Shown here: positions 1-7,323 of the stretch, one piece after another
Position numbering within the stretch: the first letter of the stretch is position 1
Layout: every line of letters starts with the position of its first letter
Assembly: GCA_934229335.1 (NCBI GenBank)
Contig: CAKQDQ010000031.1
Coordinates: 1 to 22,947, forward strand
Reading direction: 5' to 3'
Origin: an uncultured Prevotella sp.
GTDB lineage: Bacteria; Bacteroidota; Bacteroidia; Bacteroidales; Bacteroidaceae
DNA: 22,947 nucleotides
Program-made: the position numbers and the translations under genes
The notes under the pieces: generated by a model
Seen by the model: the letters and a program-made list of their open reading frames with translations, nothing else
What the model was told of the DNA's origin: nothing
Databases searched by the model: none

Positions 1-1878
1 GATGAACGTACCCTGGTTAGAACCCTGACCAGCAATGAAGTTATAACCGGTAATACGCAGTGTCTTCTCAATAGCCGGGTTGTTATCCAGCATCTTTTGT
101 ATCTCGTCCAGTACGAGGTTAGTCTTGTAAAGAGATGTAGCAGGAGGAGTAGAACAGGTAACGAAGATAGTACCCGTATCCTCATCAGGCACAAGACCTG
201 TCTTTGTAGTCATAGCCTCCACAGCCATTGCAGCGATACCGATGATGACTGCAGCGATAGCAATGATAGGTTTGCGCACGATTTTCTCTACACCTTTCTG
301 GTATCTGTTCTGCAAACGCTCGTAAGAAGCGTTGAAGCTGGTGAAGAGACGCTCCGTAAAGTTCTTCTTATGCTCACCAGAGTGTGGCTTCAGCAAGATA
401 GCACAGAGTGCAGGTGACAATGTCAACGCGTTGATAGCAGATATGACGATAGATACCGCCATGGTAAGACCGAACTCACGATAGAACGTACCCGTAGTAC
501 CACTCATAAATGATACCGGGACGAACACGGCAGACATCACGAGGGTAATAGAGATAATGGCACCAGAAATTTCCTCCATTGCATCGATAGACGCCTTGCG
601 GGCACTCTTGTAACCCATATCGAGTTTAGCGTGAACCGCCTCAACAACCACGATGGCATCATCGACCACGATGGCGATAGCGAGCACGAGTGCAGAGAGG
701 GTAAGCAGGTTTATAGAGAATCCTATGACCTTCAAGAAGAACATTGTACCCACCAATGACACCGGAACGGCAATCATAGGGATAAGAGTAGAGCGGAAGT
801 CCTGCAAGAAGATGAACACCACGATGAACACAAGTACCAGTGCCTCGAAGAGGGTCTTTATAACCTCATGCTGTGATGCGCTGATAAACTCCGTTACGTC
901 CTGCATATATACTATCTCCATACCAGGAGGGAAGTTCTGCTGCAGTTTCTCGCCCGTAGCCTTAACGTCGTTTGCTATCTGCGTAGCGTTAGAGCCAGCG
1001 CGCTGTGTTACCATCATCATGACACCCGGCTTACCGTTAATCTGTGACTCTACCGTATAGTAAAGTGCGCCCATCTCAACCTTAGCCACGTCCTTAACAC
1101 GCAGAATATGCCCGTCATCATCGGTCTTAATAATCATATCTCCGAACTGTTCAGGAGTTTTCAAGCGTCCAGTGTACTTCATAGAGTACTCGTACTGACG
1201 CTCTGACTGCTCACCGAACTTACCAGGAGCAGCCTCAATGTTCTGTTCAGAGAGTGCTGCGACAACGTCTGTTGGCATCAGTTTAAGGTCGTGCATCTTA
1301 ACAGGGTCGAGCCACATACGCATGGTATATGTCTTCAGACCGATAGCCTCACAGCTACCAATACCCTCGATACGCTTCATCTCAGGGATGATGTTGACGT
1401 CGGCATAGTTACTGAGGAACTTCTCATCGTAACGTCCGTCAGGTGATGTCAAGCCCATAATGAGCACTGTACTGTTCTGTCTCTTCTCGACAGTCACACC
1501 AGACTGCGTAACCTCAGAAGGCAACAGCGATGTAGCCTGAGACACACGGTTCTGCACATTAACCTGCGCCATATCAGCATTGGCACCCTGTTCGAAGTAA
1601 ACCGTGATACGAGCCTGACCGTCGTTCGTAGCACTTGAACTCATGTACGTCATGCCTTCCACACCGTTTATCTGCTCCTCCAATGGTGCAAGCACAGACT
1701 TCTCTACCGTTTGCGCATCTGCACCAGGGTAGTAACAGCTGACCGTCACCGTAGGAGGCGCGATATCAGGATACTGTTCGATAGGCAGCGTAGCCAAACC
1801 GATGCAACCGAGTATCACAACAACTATTGAGATAACGGTAGAGAGCACCGGCTGATTAATAAATCTATCTAATTTCAT
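1..1878 (-). CDS. RND (HAE1/AcrB-type) efflux pump inner-membrane permease, 3'-truncated by window edge
   Basis: This is the proton-driven inner-membrane pump of a tripartite RND exporter, which moves hydrophobic or amphiphilic compounds out across both membranes. I translated 626 residues from ATG 1876-1878 (MKLDRFINQPVLSTVIS) to the window edge; the family is usually about 1040 residues, so roughly 40% is missing. TM1 is at about residues 10-30. The porter-domain motif LPIEQYPDIAPP lies just after TM1. The TM4 proton-relay pair is present as IVVDDAIVVVE, with Asp406 and Asp407 matching the AcrB Asp407/Asp408 pair. It lies 73 bases downstream of the membrane-fusion protein gene on the same strand, so one operon is likely. 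An outer-membrane TolC-like factor would be expected next, off the window. The drug substrates cannot be read from sequence. Confidence 0.96.
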   Translation of the reverse strand, partial: MKLDRFINQPVLSTVISIVVVILGCIGLATLPIEQYPDIAPPTVTVSCYYPGADAQTVEKSVLAPLEEQINGVEGMTYMSSSATNDGQARITVYFEQGANADMAQVNVQNRVSQATSLLPSEVTQSGVTVEKRQNSTVLIMGLTSPDGRYDEKFLSNYADVNIIPEMKRIEGIGSCEAIGLKTYTMRMWLDPVKMHDLKLMPTDVVAALSEQNIEAAPGKFGEQSERQYEYSMKYTGRLKTPEQFGDMIIKTDDDGHILRVKDVAKVEMGALYYTVESQINGKPGVMMMVTQRAGSNATQIANDVKATGEKLQQNFPPGMEIVYMQDVTEFISASQHEVIKTLFEALVLVFIVVFIFLQDFRSTLIPMIAVPVSLVGTMFFLKVIGFSINLLTLSALVLAIAIVVDDAIVVVEAVHAKLDMGYKSARKASIDAMEEISGAIISITLVMSAVFVPVSFMSGTTGTFYREFGLTMAVSIVISAINALTLSPALCAILLKPHSGEHKKNFTERLFTSFNASYERLQNRYQKGVEKIVRKPIIAIAAVIIGIAAMAVEAMTTKTGLVPDEDTGTIFVTCSTPPATSLYKTNLVLDEIQKMLDNNPAIEKTLRITGYNFIAGQGSNQGTFI

Positions 1879-1914
1879 TGTTTTCTTCTTGTTTTATGTA
1901 GTCAAGATATATAT

Positions 1915-1940
1915 GCGAAAGCACTTTTGGTGCGTTCCGC
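1915..1940 (-). other. Intercistronic hairpin between membrane-fusion protein and RND pump genes
   Basis: Read on the minus strand, GCGGAACGCAC, loop CAAAA, GTGCTTTCGC folds into about ten pairs with a single bulged C and one G-U. No U-tract follows in the operon direction, so it does not look like a terminator for the operon. It may stabilise the upstream message or tune expression between the two cistrons. On the plus strand the same dyad is followed by six T, but no gene faces it on that side. Confidence 0.4.
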
Positions 1941-1951
1941 TTTTTTGTGGT

Positions 1952-3154
1952 TTAGCCCTTAAGAGCCTTACCAACAGCGATAACTCCCTGGTCTTGAACC
2001 TTACTCAGTTCCTCAGCCTTCTTCAGTTTTTTAGCATATTCTGCCTCTGTTACAGGCTTAATCTCCATACCGTCCTGAAGAGATGTAACACCATTAACAA
2101 CGATGCGGTCGCCCTTCTTCAGACCAGAAGTGATGATATAGTTCTGACCATCGTTCTGAGTATCGATGGTAACCTCAGTATATTTCACCTTGTTATCCTT
2201 GCCTACAATATACACGAAGTGCTTGTCGAGTACCTCAACAGTAGCGTCCTGCGGAATAATAACGGCAGCAGAAGCGGTATAAGGCATAACGATACGACCC
2301 GAACCACCTGACTTCAGCAAGTGCTTTGAGTTAGGGAATACAGCGATAAGGCTTGTAGTACCCGTTGTTGGGTCGATGATGCCGCTCGCCTTGATAACCT
2401 TACCCTCGCTCTCATAAATAGAACCGTCAGCCAACTGCAACTTCACAGCAGGGAAACTGCTGATACCTGCCTGTGCAGAACCATACTTACGAGTGAGGTC
2501 AAGCATATCTTTCTCGTTGAGAGAGAAGTAAACCTCCACCTGAGAACCATTAGAAATGGTGGTCAGTGCCTCTTGACTTGCAGAACTTACGAGTGCGCCC
2601 ACCTTGAAAGGCAGTGAACCAACGAAGCCTGATGTAGGAGCCTTTATGAAGCAGTAGCTAAGTGTTTCCTCAGCAGCAGCAAGGCTTGCCTTAGCCTGTC
2701 CGAGTGCAGCGACAGCAGACTCGTATCTGTTTTTGGCAGACTGTAGCTCGAAGTCACCGATAACCTTGTTAGCATAGAGTTTCTGAGAGTTCTCGTATGT
2801 CAACTTAGCAGTGCTTACCTGAGTCTGCGCTGATGTTACAGCGGCACGCGCCTGAGTAACCTGTGCCTTGTATGTAGCATTGTCAATCTCGAACAACATC
2901 TGTCCGGCAGCCACCTGCTGACCCTCCTTAACGTAAATCTTAGTGATAAAACCAGCCACTTTCGGTCTGATTTCTACATCTTGCACACCCTTAAACGTAG
3001 CAGGGTATGTACTCTGCAGGCTTGCGTCAGAGGTACCAATGGTGCGTACTGCATACTCATTGTCGCCGAAATCAGGCTTTCCCTGCTTTCCGCCTCCACA
3101 TGAAACCAGCATAGCAGCAAGTGCTGCGATAGTTAACAACTTTTTCATTTTCAT
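1952..3154 (-). CDS. RND efflux periplasmic adaptor (membrane-fusion protein), lipoprotein
   Basis: This periplasmic adaptor links the RND pump to an outer-membrane channel. The 400 residues begin MKMKKLLTIAALAAMLVSC; the lipobox ends at Cys19, followed by GGG, so the mature protein is lipid-anchored. A lipoyl half-motif is seen at about residues 60-95 (PKVAGFITKIYVKEGQQVAAGQ). An alpha-helical hairpin rich in Ala/Gln follows at about 95-165. The second lipoyl half comes next (FIKAPTSGFVG), then beta-barrel and membrane-proximal domains to the C-terminus. Length and domain order fit AcrA/MexA-type proteins. It is the first gene of the minus-strand operon and is preceded by a near-perfect Bacteroidetes promoter. 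Whether the divergent AraC-type gene controls it is unknown. Confidence 0.95.
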   Translation of the reverse strand: MKMKKLLTIAALAAMLVSCGGGKQGKPDFGDNEYAVRTIGTSDASLQSTYPATFKGVQDVEIRPKVAGFITKIYVKEGQQVAAGQMLFEIDNATYKAQVTQARAAVTSAQTQVSTAKLTYENSQKLYANKVIGDFELQSAKNRYESAVAALGQAKASLAAAEETLSYCFIKAPTSGFVGSLPFKVGALVSSASQEALTTISNGSQVEVYFSLNEKDMLDLTRKYGSAQAGISSFPAVKLQLADGSIYESEGKVIKASGIIDPTTGTTSLIAVFPNSKHLLKSGGSGRIVMPYTASAAVIIPQDATVEVLDKHFVYIVGKDNKVKYTEVTIDTQNDGQNYIITSGLKKGDRIVVNGVTSLQDGMEIKPVTEAEYAKKLKKAEELSKVQDQGVIAVGKALKG

Positions 3155-3276
3155 ACCTATTTGTTATTGTTTTTATTATCTTTGCTTTGTAATGTTCCCA
3201 CTGTCGGTTGTTCCCCGAAGATACTTGTTACCCTTTATTTACGGAAAACTAATTTATCTTCTTGCGTTTCCGAGTG

Positions 3277-3306
3277 CAAAGTTACACATTATATTTAATA
3301 ACTCAA
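3277..3306 (-). promoter_or_regulatory. Bacteroidetes-type promoter of the efflux operon
   Basis: On the minus strand there is a TTG (complement of 3304-3306), a 19-base spacer and TAACTTTG (complement of 3277-3284). This matches the known Bacteroidetes consensus TTG-N19-21-TAnnTTTG exactly. Transcription would start near 3270, leaving a leader of about 115 bases before the membrane-fusion protein start. Confidence 0.75.
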
Positions 3307-3384
3307 GCGTGCTTCTTTAGCTTTTATGCAAAATTAACAATAGAAGAGTATTTTATATAGACGAAAATTGCTGTATATCAAGTG

Positions 3385-3402
3385 TGTTACTTTTTAGTAA
3401 CA
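3385..3402. promoter_or_regulatory. Perfect 7-bp dyad TGTTACT-TTTT-AGTAACA
   Basis: Seven perfectly paired bases flank a four-T spacer, about 80 bases upstream of the efflux -33 box. It could be an operator for a dimeric repressor or activator of the efflux operon, or a weak hairpin. No function can be assigned from sequence. Confidence 0.35.
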
Positions 3403-3629
3403 TTTATTTCCTAAGAAAATTAATTATTGTGCTTCGAGCTTTTTTCTTAACATTATTTCTCGTTAATCTAACATAAATATCTCATAAATACTTTATCTTT
3501 TGCATTTGTTGACCAAAACATCTCATAAGAGATAGGTAAACGTTGGATTAATGTTAAAATAGAAGTATGACCAATATCTCGAACATTTCCTGTTCTGTTT
3601 ATATTAGAGTGAAGAAGTAGTTTTTCCCT

Positions 3630-3836
3630 AATTTACCATTTTGGCGTATCCGTTCGCTATAAATACATAACCGAAAGATTACCAACACGTTATGAGTTAT
3701 AAAAATGATTTGATACAAATCAGCGTGCAATAAGATACAAATCACAGTGCGATAACGCACAAATCACGATGCTATCTGACACAAATCACGATGCGAAAAG
3801 GGCGTTTTTATAAGGTTTCCGAAATTTACCATTTTT
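3630..3836 (+). repeat. Direct repeat AATTTACCATTTT bracketing the 22-bp array
   Basis: AATTTACCATTTT occurs at 3630-3642 and again at 3823-3835, each followed within a few bases by a G/C-rich tetramer (ggcg, cgcg). The copies lie 193 bases apart and enclose the 22-base repeat array. They may mark the ends of a small non-coding element or be paired binding sites. Confidence 0.4.
3706..3799 (+). repeat. Array of four 22-bp direct repeats preceded by an inverted half-site
   Basis: Units start at 3712, 3734, 3756 and 3778, so the period is exactly 22. The core is ACAAATCACGATGC; the fully constant part is ACAAATCA (CAAATCA at 3716, 3738, 3760 and 3782). An inverted copy, TGATTTG (3706-3712), precedes the first unit with a three-base spacer ATA, making a perfect dyad with the first CAAATCA. 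The constant core with variable ends and a spacing near two helical turns is what a series of protein-binding sites would look like. The array lies about 100 bases upstream of the likely promoter of the AraC-type gene. It could also be a copy of a dispersed intergenic repeat of this genus. Confidence 0.75.
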
Positions 3837-3877
3837 CGCGCCTCGTAGTCATAGTGAAATTTTATGGAAGAAAACGT

Positions 3878-3907
3878 GTGTTAAGTCAGTAGAAATGACT
3901 ACCTTTG
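3878..3907 (+). promoter_or_regulatory. Likely promoter of the AraC-type regulator gene
   Basis: TACCTTTG at 3900-3907 fits the Bacteroidetes -7 box TAnnTTTG. The -33 position has GTG at 3878-3880 (19-base spacer) instead of TTG, so the promoter may need an activator. Transcription would begin near 3912, giving a leader of only about 15 bases. Confidence 0.5.
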
Positions 3908-3927
3908 CACTAACAAAATGAACACTT

Positions 3928-5034
3928 ATGGACTGTACCCTATATAATTATTCACTTGGTGCGGCATTAGTTTTAATGCTATTCTTCGCTATTTATTTCC
4001 TTGTTGCTCGTGTACCTGAGAAGCCTATCTACGCTGGTTATCTGCGTTCGCGCCGCTTGATGGGTTTGGCAATATTAGTGTTGGCAGCCAACTACTCCGT
4101 CCATTTATTCTTCGGACTGCGACAGTACGACCCCGATGCCGCCATACTGATGAACCTCTCAACCTATTTTCTTGACTATTGGTTGTTCTCGTCAGCCTTC
4201 ATGATACTGCTCGATCGTTTCAATCTTACACTTAGCAAAATAATTCGCAAGTTGCTCCACTGGCTGCTCTTCACCGTCCTTGCCAGCCTTGTCTTCATCA
4301 TTCTGCCCGATGGGTTGTGGCAAAAAGTAGGACTTCTGGTCATGGCGGCATGGCTTATGGCATACGGTATCTACCTTTCGCGTATGGTAATAGTTACCTA
4401 TCACCGTGCGGTGCGGTTGTTTGACGACACCCATTCCGAGGATATTGCCGCCTACATACGCTGGATGTCTATCCTTACTTGGTGGGCATTGATATACGGA
4501 GTAAGCTGTGGACTGCTCACCTTCTTGCCCGATGAATACGTCTTCTTATGGGTACTCTCTTCTATACCTTTTTATATATACATCTATTGTTCCTACATGA
4601 ACTATCTGCTTTTCTATGAACAGGTGGAGAGCATATTAGAGATAGCTCCTGTAGAGGACACAACTAACATGAAGGAGGATAGCACTCCATCAACAAACGA
4701 TACCCCAGCCTACCACGCTATGATAGAGAAAAACATGGAAGGATGGTTAAAGGTCAATGGTTTCACCACTCCAGGACTCACCATTGAAGATCTTGCTATG
4801 ACATTAGGCACCAACCGCACCTACCTCTCCTCTTATATAAAGAAGACCTATCAAATGTCGTTTCGTGAGTGGATAGCCGACCATCGCATAGAGTATGCTA
4901 AGCTGTTGCTCTGCAAAACACCAAAGATGACGGTGGCAGAGGTATCTGAAGCTTCGGGCTTCTTGTCGCTAAGTTATTTCACTAAGATATTCACCGAAAA
5001 AGAAGGTATGTCACCCTCGAAGTGGAGAAAGTAG
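3928..5034 (+). CDS. Membrane-bound AraC-family transcriptional regulator
   Basis: The 368-residue protein appears to join an integral-membrane sensor to a cytoplasmic DNA-binding domain. About seven hydrophobic segments are visible in residues 9-230 (roughly 9-28, 44-63, 72-93, 108-126, 131-152, 178-200 and 205-228). They are followed by an acidic linker (residues 235-270) and a C-terminal AraC-type double helix-turn-helix (about 275-368). Its first helix-turn-helix is seen as LTIEDLAMTLGTNRTYLSSY and its second as VAEVSEASGFLSLSYFTKIF, with the family ending PSKWRK. The ATG at 3928 follows the promoter closely; an ATG at 3919 is out of frame. It lies between the divergent efflux operon and the fimbrillin-hydrolase gene, with repeat arrays on both sides, so either neighbour may be its target. 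The ligand is unknown. Confidence 0.88.
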   Translation: MDCTLYNYSLGAALVLMLFFAIYFLVARVPEKPIYAGYLRSRRLMGLAILVLAANYSVHLFFGLRQYDPDAAILMNLSTYFLDYWLFSSAFMILLDRFNLTLSKIIRKLLHWLLFTVLASLVFIILPDGLWQKVGLLVMAAWLMAYGIYLSRMVIVTYHRAVRLFDDTHSEDIAAYIRWMSILTWWALIYGVSCGLLTFLPDEYVFLWVLSSIPFYIYIYCSYMNYLLFYEQVESILEIAPVEDTTNMKEDSTPSTNDTPAYHAMIEKNMEGWLKVNGFTTPGLTIEDLAMTLGTNRTYLSSYIKKTYQMSFREWIADHRIEYAKLLLCKTPKMTVAEVSEASGFLSLSYFTKIFTEKEGMSPSKWRK

Positions 5035-5036
5035 TT

Positions 5037-5074
5037 TTTGCTCTATCAACAAAAGTTTGCTCTATCAACAAAAG
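5037..5074 (+). repeat. Perfect 19-bp tandem direct repeat
   Basis: TTTGCTCTATCAACAAAAG occurs twice without a gap, at 5037-5055 and 5056-5074, starting two bases after the stop codon of the AraC-type gene. A degenerate third copy (GCTTCTATCCTCAAAAG) lies at 5102-5118. AraC-family proteins commonly bind paired direct repeats about two helical turns apart, and the array ends upstream of the promoter at 5143-5173. It is therefore a candidate operator for the fimbrillin-hydrolase gene. Confidence 0.65.
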
Positions 5075-5078
5075 TAGG

Positions 5079-5097
5079 ATTTGCTGTAACGGCAAAT
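5079..5097. promoter_or_regulatory. Short dyad ATTTGC-N7-GCAAAT
   Basis: A six-base inverted repeat with spacer TGTAACG lies between the second and the degenerate third copy of the 19-base repeat. No T-tract follows, so it is a poor terminator for the upstream gene and is better read as a possible protein-binding dyad. Confidence 0.35.
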
Positions 5098-5142
5098 ATC
5101 AGCTTCTATCCTCAAAAGTTATTATAGATGAAGCGTTTAGTG

Positions 5143-5173
5143 TTGTTGCGTCAGATTATTATTGTTAGTTTTG
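5143..5173 (+). promoter_or_regulatory. Bacteroidetes-type promoter of the fimbrillin-hydrolase gene
   Basis: TTG at 5143-5145, a 20-base spacer and TAGTTTTG at 5166-5173 match the consensus. The predicted start near 5178 leaves a leader of about 105 bases that ends in an A/C-rich stretch (AACAACAATAACAACAC) typical of translation starts in this phylum. Confidence 0.65.
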
Positions 5174-5283
5174 CAGTATGAAAATTTGTTTAGTAATATT
5201 GAAAAAATAACTTTTTCTGTTTTCTTATTACTTACCTCAAGTGTTCATAATCAAAAACTAACAACAATAACAACACTAAAACT

Positions 5284-7284
5284 ATGACAAAGAATGTTTA
5301 CCGCATGCTATTCTTAGCCACAACGCTGTCTCTCTTTGGTTGTTCAAGCGATGAAGCTACGCAAGACGAGAGTGCTAAGACCTTCACTATTTCTACCGAC
5401 ATTCATGAACTTACACGCGTAGGTCAAGACCCTAACGATGGCCATTCTATTTTTATAGAAGGTGACAAGGTTAGCGTGTACGCATGGGCAGGGGCAAGTG
5501 TCTCAACCCCAGCAAGGGAAGACCTCGTAGTAGACAATGTTATCAACACTCTCACCTCAGGCAGTTGGGTGCCAGAGACACAGATGTTGTGGAAAAATCC
5601 CGTGGAGAAGCACTACTTCTTAGGCGTTTATCCACACAACGCTACACCTGTTGCCGACCTTACCAAGGTGCCACACACCGTTGATCCGAATGACAACGAG
5701 ACGAGCGACGTGCTCATTGCCTACAACGGGATGGGCATAACGTCTTCTACAGACCCCGTAAACCTTGCCTTCGAGCACGTAATGTCGCGCATCATCGTTA
5801 ATCTTACGTACAACAACCAGTGGGGAGGAGCAATACCACAGGTGACGAGTGTGAAGCTATGCAACGTGGCAAAAGGCGGCGAGATAAACTATTTCACGCA
5901 GACGGCTACCGCTACTTCCAACAGAGAAGACATCACCTTGAGTTGCACCGGACCTAATTTCCAGTATCAGTCAATGATGATACCGCAAGACGGCATTACC
6001 ACCCTCAAGATAGAGATTGATGGAAAGGAGTACGTTTACACCCACCCTCGCGACCTACAATATGAAAAGGGAAAGATAACGGAGCTACGACTGGTAGTAG
6101 GAAAAGACAAAGTCACCCTCGGAGGTCTTAGTATCGTAGGTTGGGAACCAGGCGAATTGGTGATAGGAAACACCAATGGCTATAACCCAGCAAAGTATAT
6201 TACCGACAAGAGCAAGCTCGATATGCTTTACTCTCTCAAGGACCTTGAGGGCAAGCAAGGCAGAATATATGAGATGAACTATACTGCGGACTATAAGCTT
6301 GAGGATGCTCTACAGGCGCAGTTTACCAGTCTGGCAGGACTGCAAGGATTTGTTGCAGCAAACCTTTACGATGTAAGAACCTCTAACCTCCGCGAGATGA
6401 GCATAGACGCAGGCTGTAGTGCCTTTGCCGTTACGGATAAAACGACAGGTAATTACATTATGGGACGCAACTACGACTTCTGTCATAAGAACTCAGAAGG
6501 CAAGGAGACAGCCATCGCTGCCATAGTGGTGAAGACAGCACCTGCGGGCGGCAAGAAGTCTGTATCAGTAGTTGATGGCTACTGGATAGGCATGAACAAA
6601 GGCTTTTACCGAGACGGTAAGACCGACCTCTCTATGCTTATGGCTGCACCTTACGCCTTTATGGACGGTGTGAACGAAGACGGTTTCGCCCTCGGAGTGC
6701 TACATCTGGACGGCAATCCAACGAAACAGACTGAGGCAAGCAAGCCAAACATATATATGTCTGTGGCAATGCGTATGCTGCTCGACAAGGCATCAGACGT
6801 AGACGAGGCTGTGGCGTTGCTGAATAACTATAATATGCACATGGTAAGTCCCGCTGATGGCAGTTTCCACTTCTTCATGGCAGACGCCAAGGGCAAGTAT
6901 GCCATTGTGGAATACGTTAGCGAGAACGATGACATCAGTGGCAATCCATGGAAGATAGATGTGCTGACTGGCAACGACCGCTATCGTTACGTAACCAACT
7001 TCTACGTATCCGACTATATGAAGAATACCCCTTACGGCATCAATTCAGACCATGGCAAACAGAGATACGAGAACATGGAGTACACGTTATGGGACAAGAA
7101 CTTCAGTCTTACCAATGCCGAAACGCTGCACCTGCTTGATAAAGTGTCACAGGCACCTAAAATTTCAGACCCTACTTCCCACACGCAATGGACATCAATA
7201 TACGACCTAACGCAGAAGAAACTTACGCTCTATCTGCTTCGTGAGTACTATGGCGTAAACCCATTTGAGTTCAATGTACAGTAA
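5284..7284 (+). CDS. Lipoprotein fusing a fimbrillin-like domain to a choloylglycine-hydrolase-type Ntn amidase
   Basis: The 666-residue protein starts with a lipoprotein signal whose lipobox ends at Cys20 (LSLFGC), so it is likely anchored in the outer membrane. Residues about 30-295 resemble fimbrillin/Mfa-like adhesin domains: GDKVSVYAWA, a central NLAFEHVMSRIIVNL strand pair, and a closing strand before GWEPGE. Residues about 300-666 resemble the choloylglycine hydrolase / linear amide C-N hydrolase family: Cys378 in AGCSAFAV is the expected nucleophile, GRNYDF follows (394-399), then DGVNEDGFALGVL, a TN-F motif (VTNFYV) and the late WTSIYDL motif. Known family members act on conjugated bile salts, penicillin V, N-acyl homoserine lactones or similar linear amides; the substrate here is not predictable. 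Ntn enzymes need a free N-terminal Cys, so cleavage before Cys378 would detach the enzyme from its anchor. The domain pairing is unusual. Confidence 0.85.
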   Translation: MTKNVYRMLFLATTLSLFGCSSDEATQDESAKTFTISTDIHELTRVGQDPNDGHSIFIEGDKVSVYAWAGASVSTPAREDLVVDNVINTLTSGSWVPETQMLWKNPVEKHYFLGVYPHNATPVADLTKVPHTVDPNDNETSDVLIAYNGMGITSSTDPVNLAFEHVMSRIIVNLTYNNQWGGAIPQVTSVKLCNVAKGGEINYFTQTATATSNREDITLSCTGPNFQYQSMMIPQDGITTLKIEIDGKEYVYTHPRDLQYEKGKITELRLVVGKDKVTLGGLSIVGWEPGELVIGNTNGYNPAKYITDKSKLDMLYSLKDLEGKQGRIYEMNYTADYKLEDALQAQFTSLAGLQGFVAANLYDVRTSNLREMSIDAGCSAFAVTDKTTGNYIMGRNYDFCHKNSEGKETAIAAIVVKTAPAGGKKSVSVVDGYWIGMNKGFYRDGKTDLSMLMAAPYAFMDGVNEDGFALGVLHLDGNPTKQTEASKPNIYMSVAMRMLLDKASDVDEAVALLNNYNMHMVSPADGSFHFFMADAKGKYAIVEYVSENDDISGNPWKIDVLTGNDRYRYVTNFYVSDYMKNTPYGINSDHGKQRYENMEYTLWDKNFSLTNAETLHLLDKVSQAPKISDPTSHTQWTSIYDLTQKKLTLYLLREYYGVNPFEFNVQ

Positions 7285-7323
7285 GAAGGATTTTCTCTGT
7301 ATTGTAAATAACTATTATTTCTT

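Larger units (their letters stand above)
3155..3927. other. Long AT-rich divergent intergenic region
   Basis: This 773-base stretch separates the efflux operon from the AraC-type gene. I see no convincing coding sequence in it. It holds the efflux promoter (3277-3306), a perfect dyad at 3385-3402, a smaller dyad ATCTC-ATAA-GAGAT at 3520-3533, two copies of AATTTACCATTTT (3630-3642 and 3823-3835), the 22-base repeat array (3706-3799) and a likely araC-gene promoter near 3900. It is much longer than the other gaps in the window and looks regulatory. Confidence 0.6.

Noticed and set aside
97..1060. Plus-strand open frames opposite the RND pump gene
   Set aside because: They are reverse-strand shadows of a long, motif-rich coding sequence, which is itself open to the window edge.
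3177..3184. TATCTTTG on the plus strand in the efflux leader, resembling a -7 box
   Set aside because: No TTG stands at the right distance and no plus-strand gene follows.
2943..3320. Plus-strand open frame across the start of the membrane-fusion protein gene
   Set aside because: It is antisense to the signal peptide and promoter of a well-supported gene, and its translation resembles nothing I recognise.
3706..3799. The 22-base repeat array as a CRISPR array
   Set aside because: The units adjoin with no 25-40 base unique spacers, repeats are short and imperfect, and no cas gene is nearby.
3706..3799. The 22-base repeats as plasmid-type origin iterons
   Set aside because: No replication initiator or partition gene is present, and the surroundings are ordinary chromosomal genes.
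5284..7284. The fimbrillin-hydrolase protein as a type IX secretion cargo
   Set aside because: It has a lipoprotein signal and its C-terminus completes the hydrolase fold; no type IX C-terminal sorting domain is visible.
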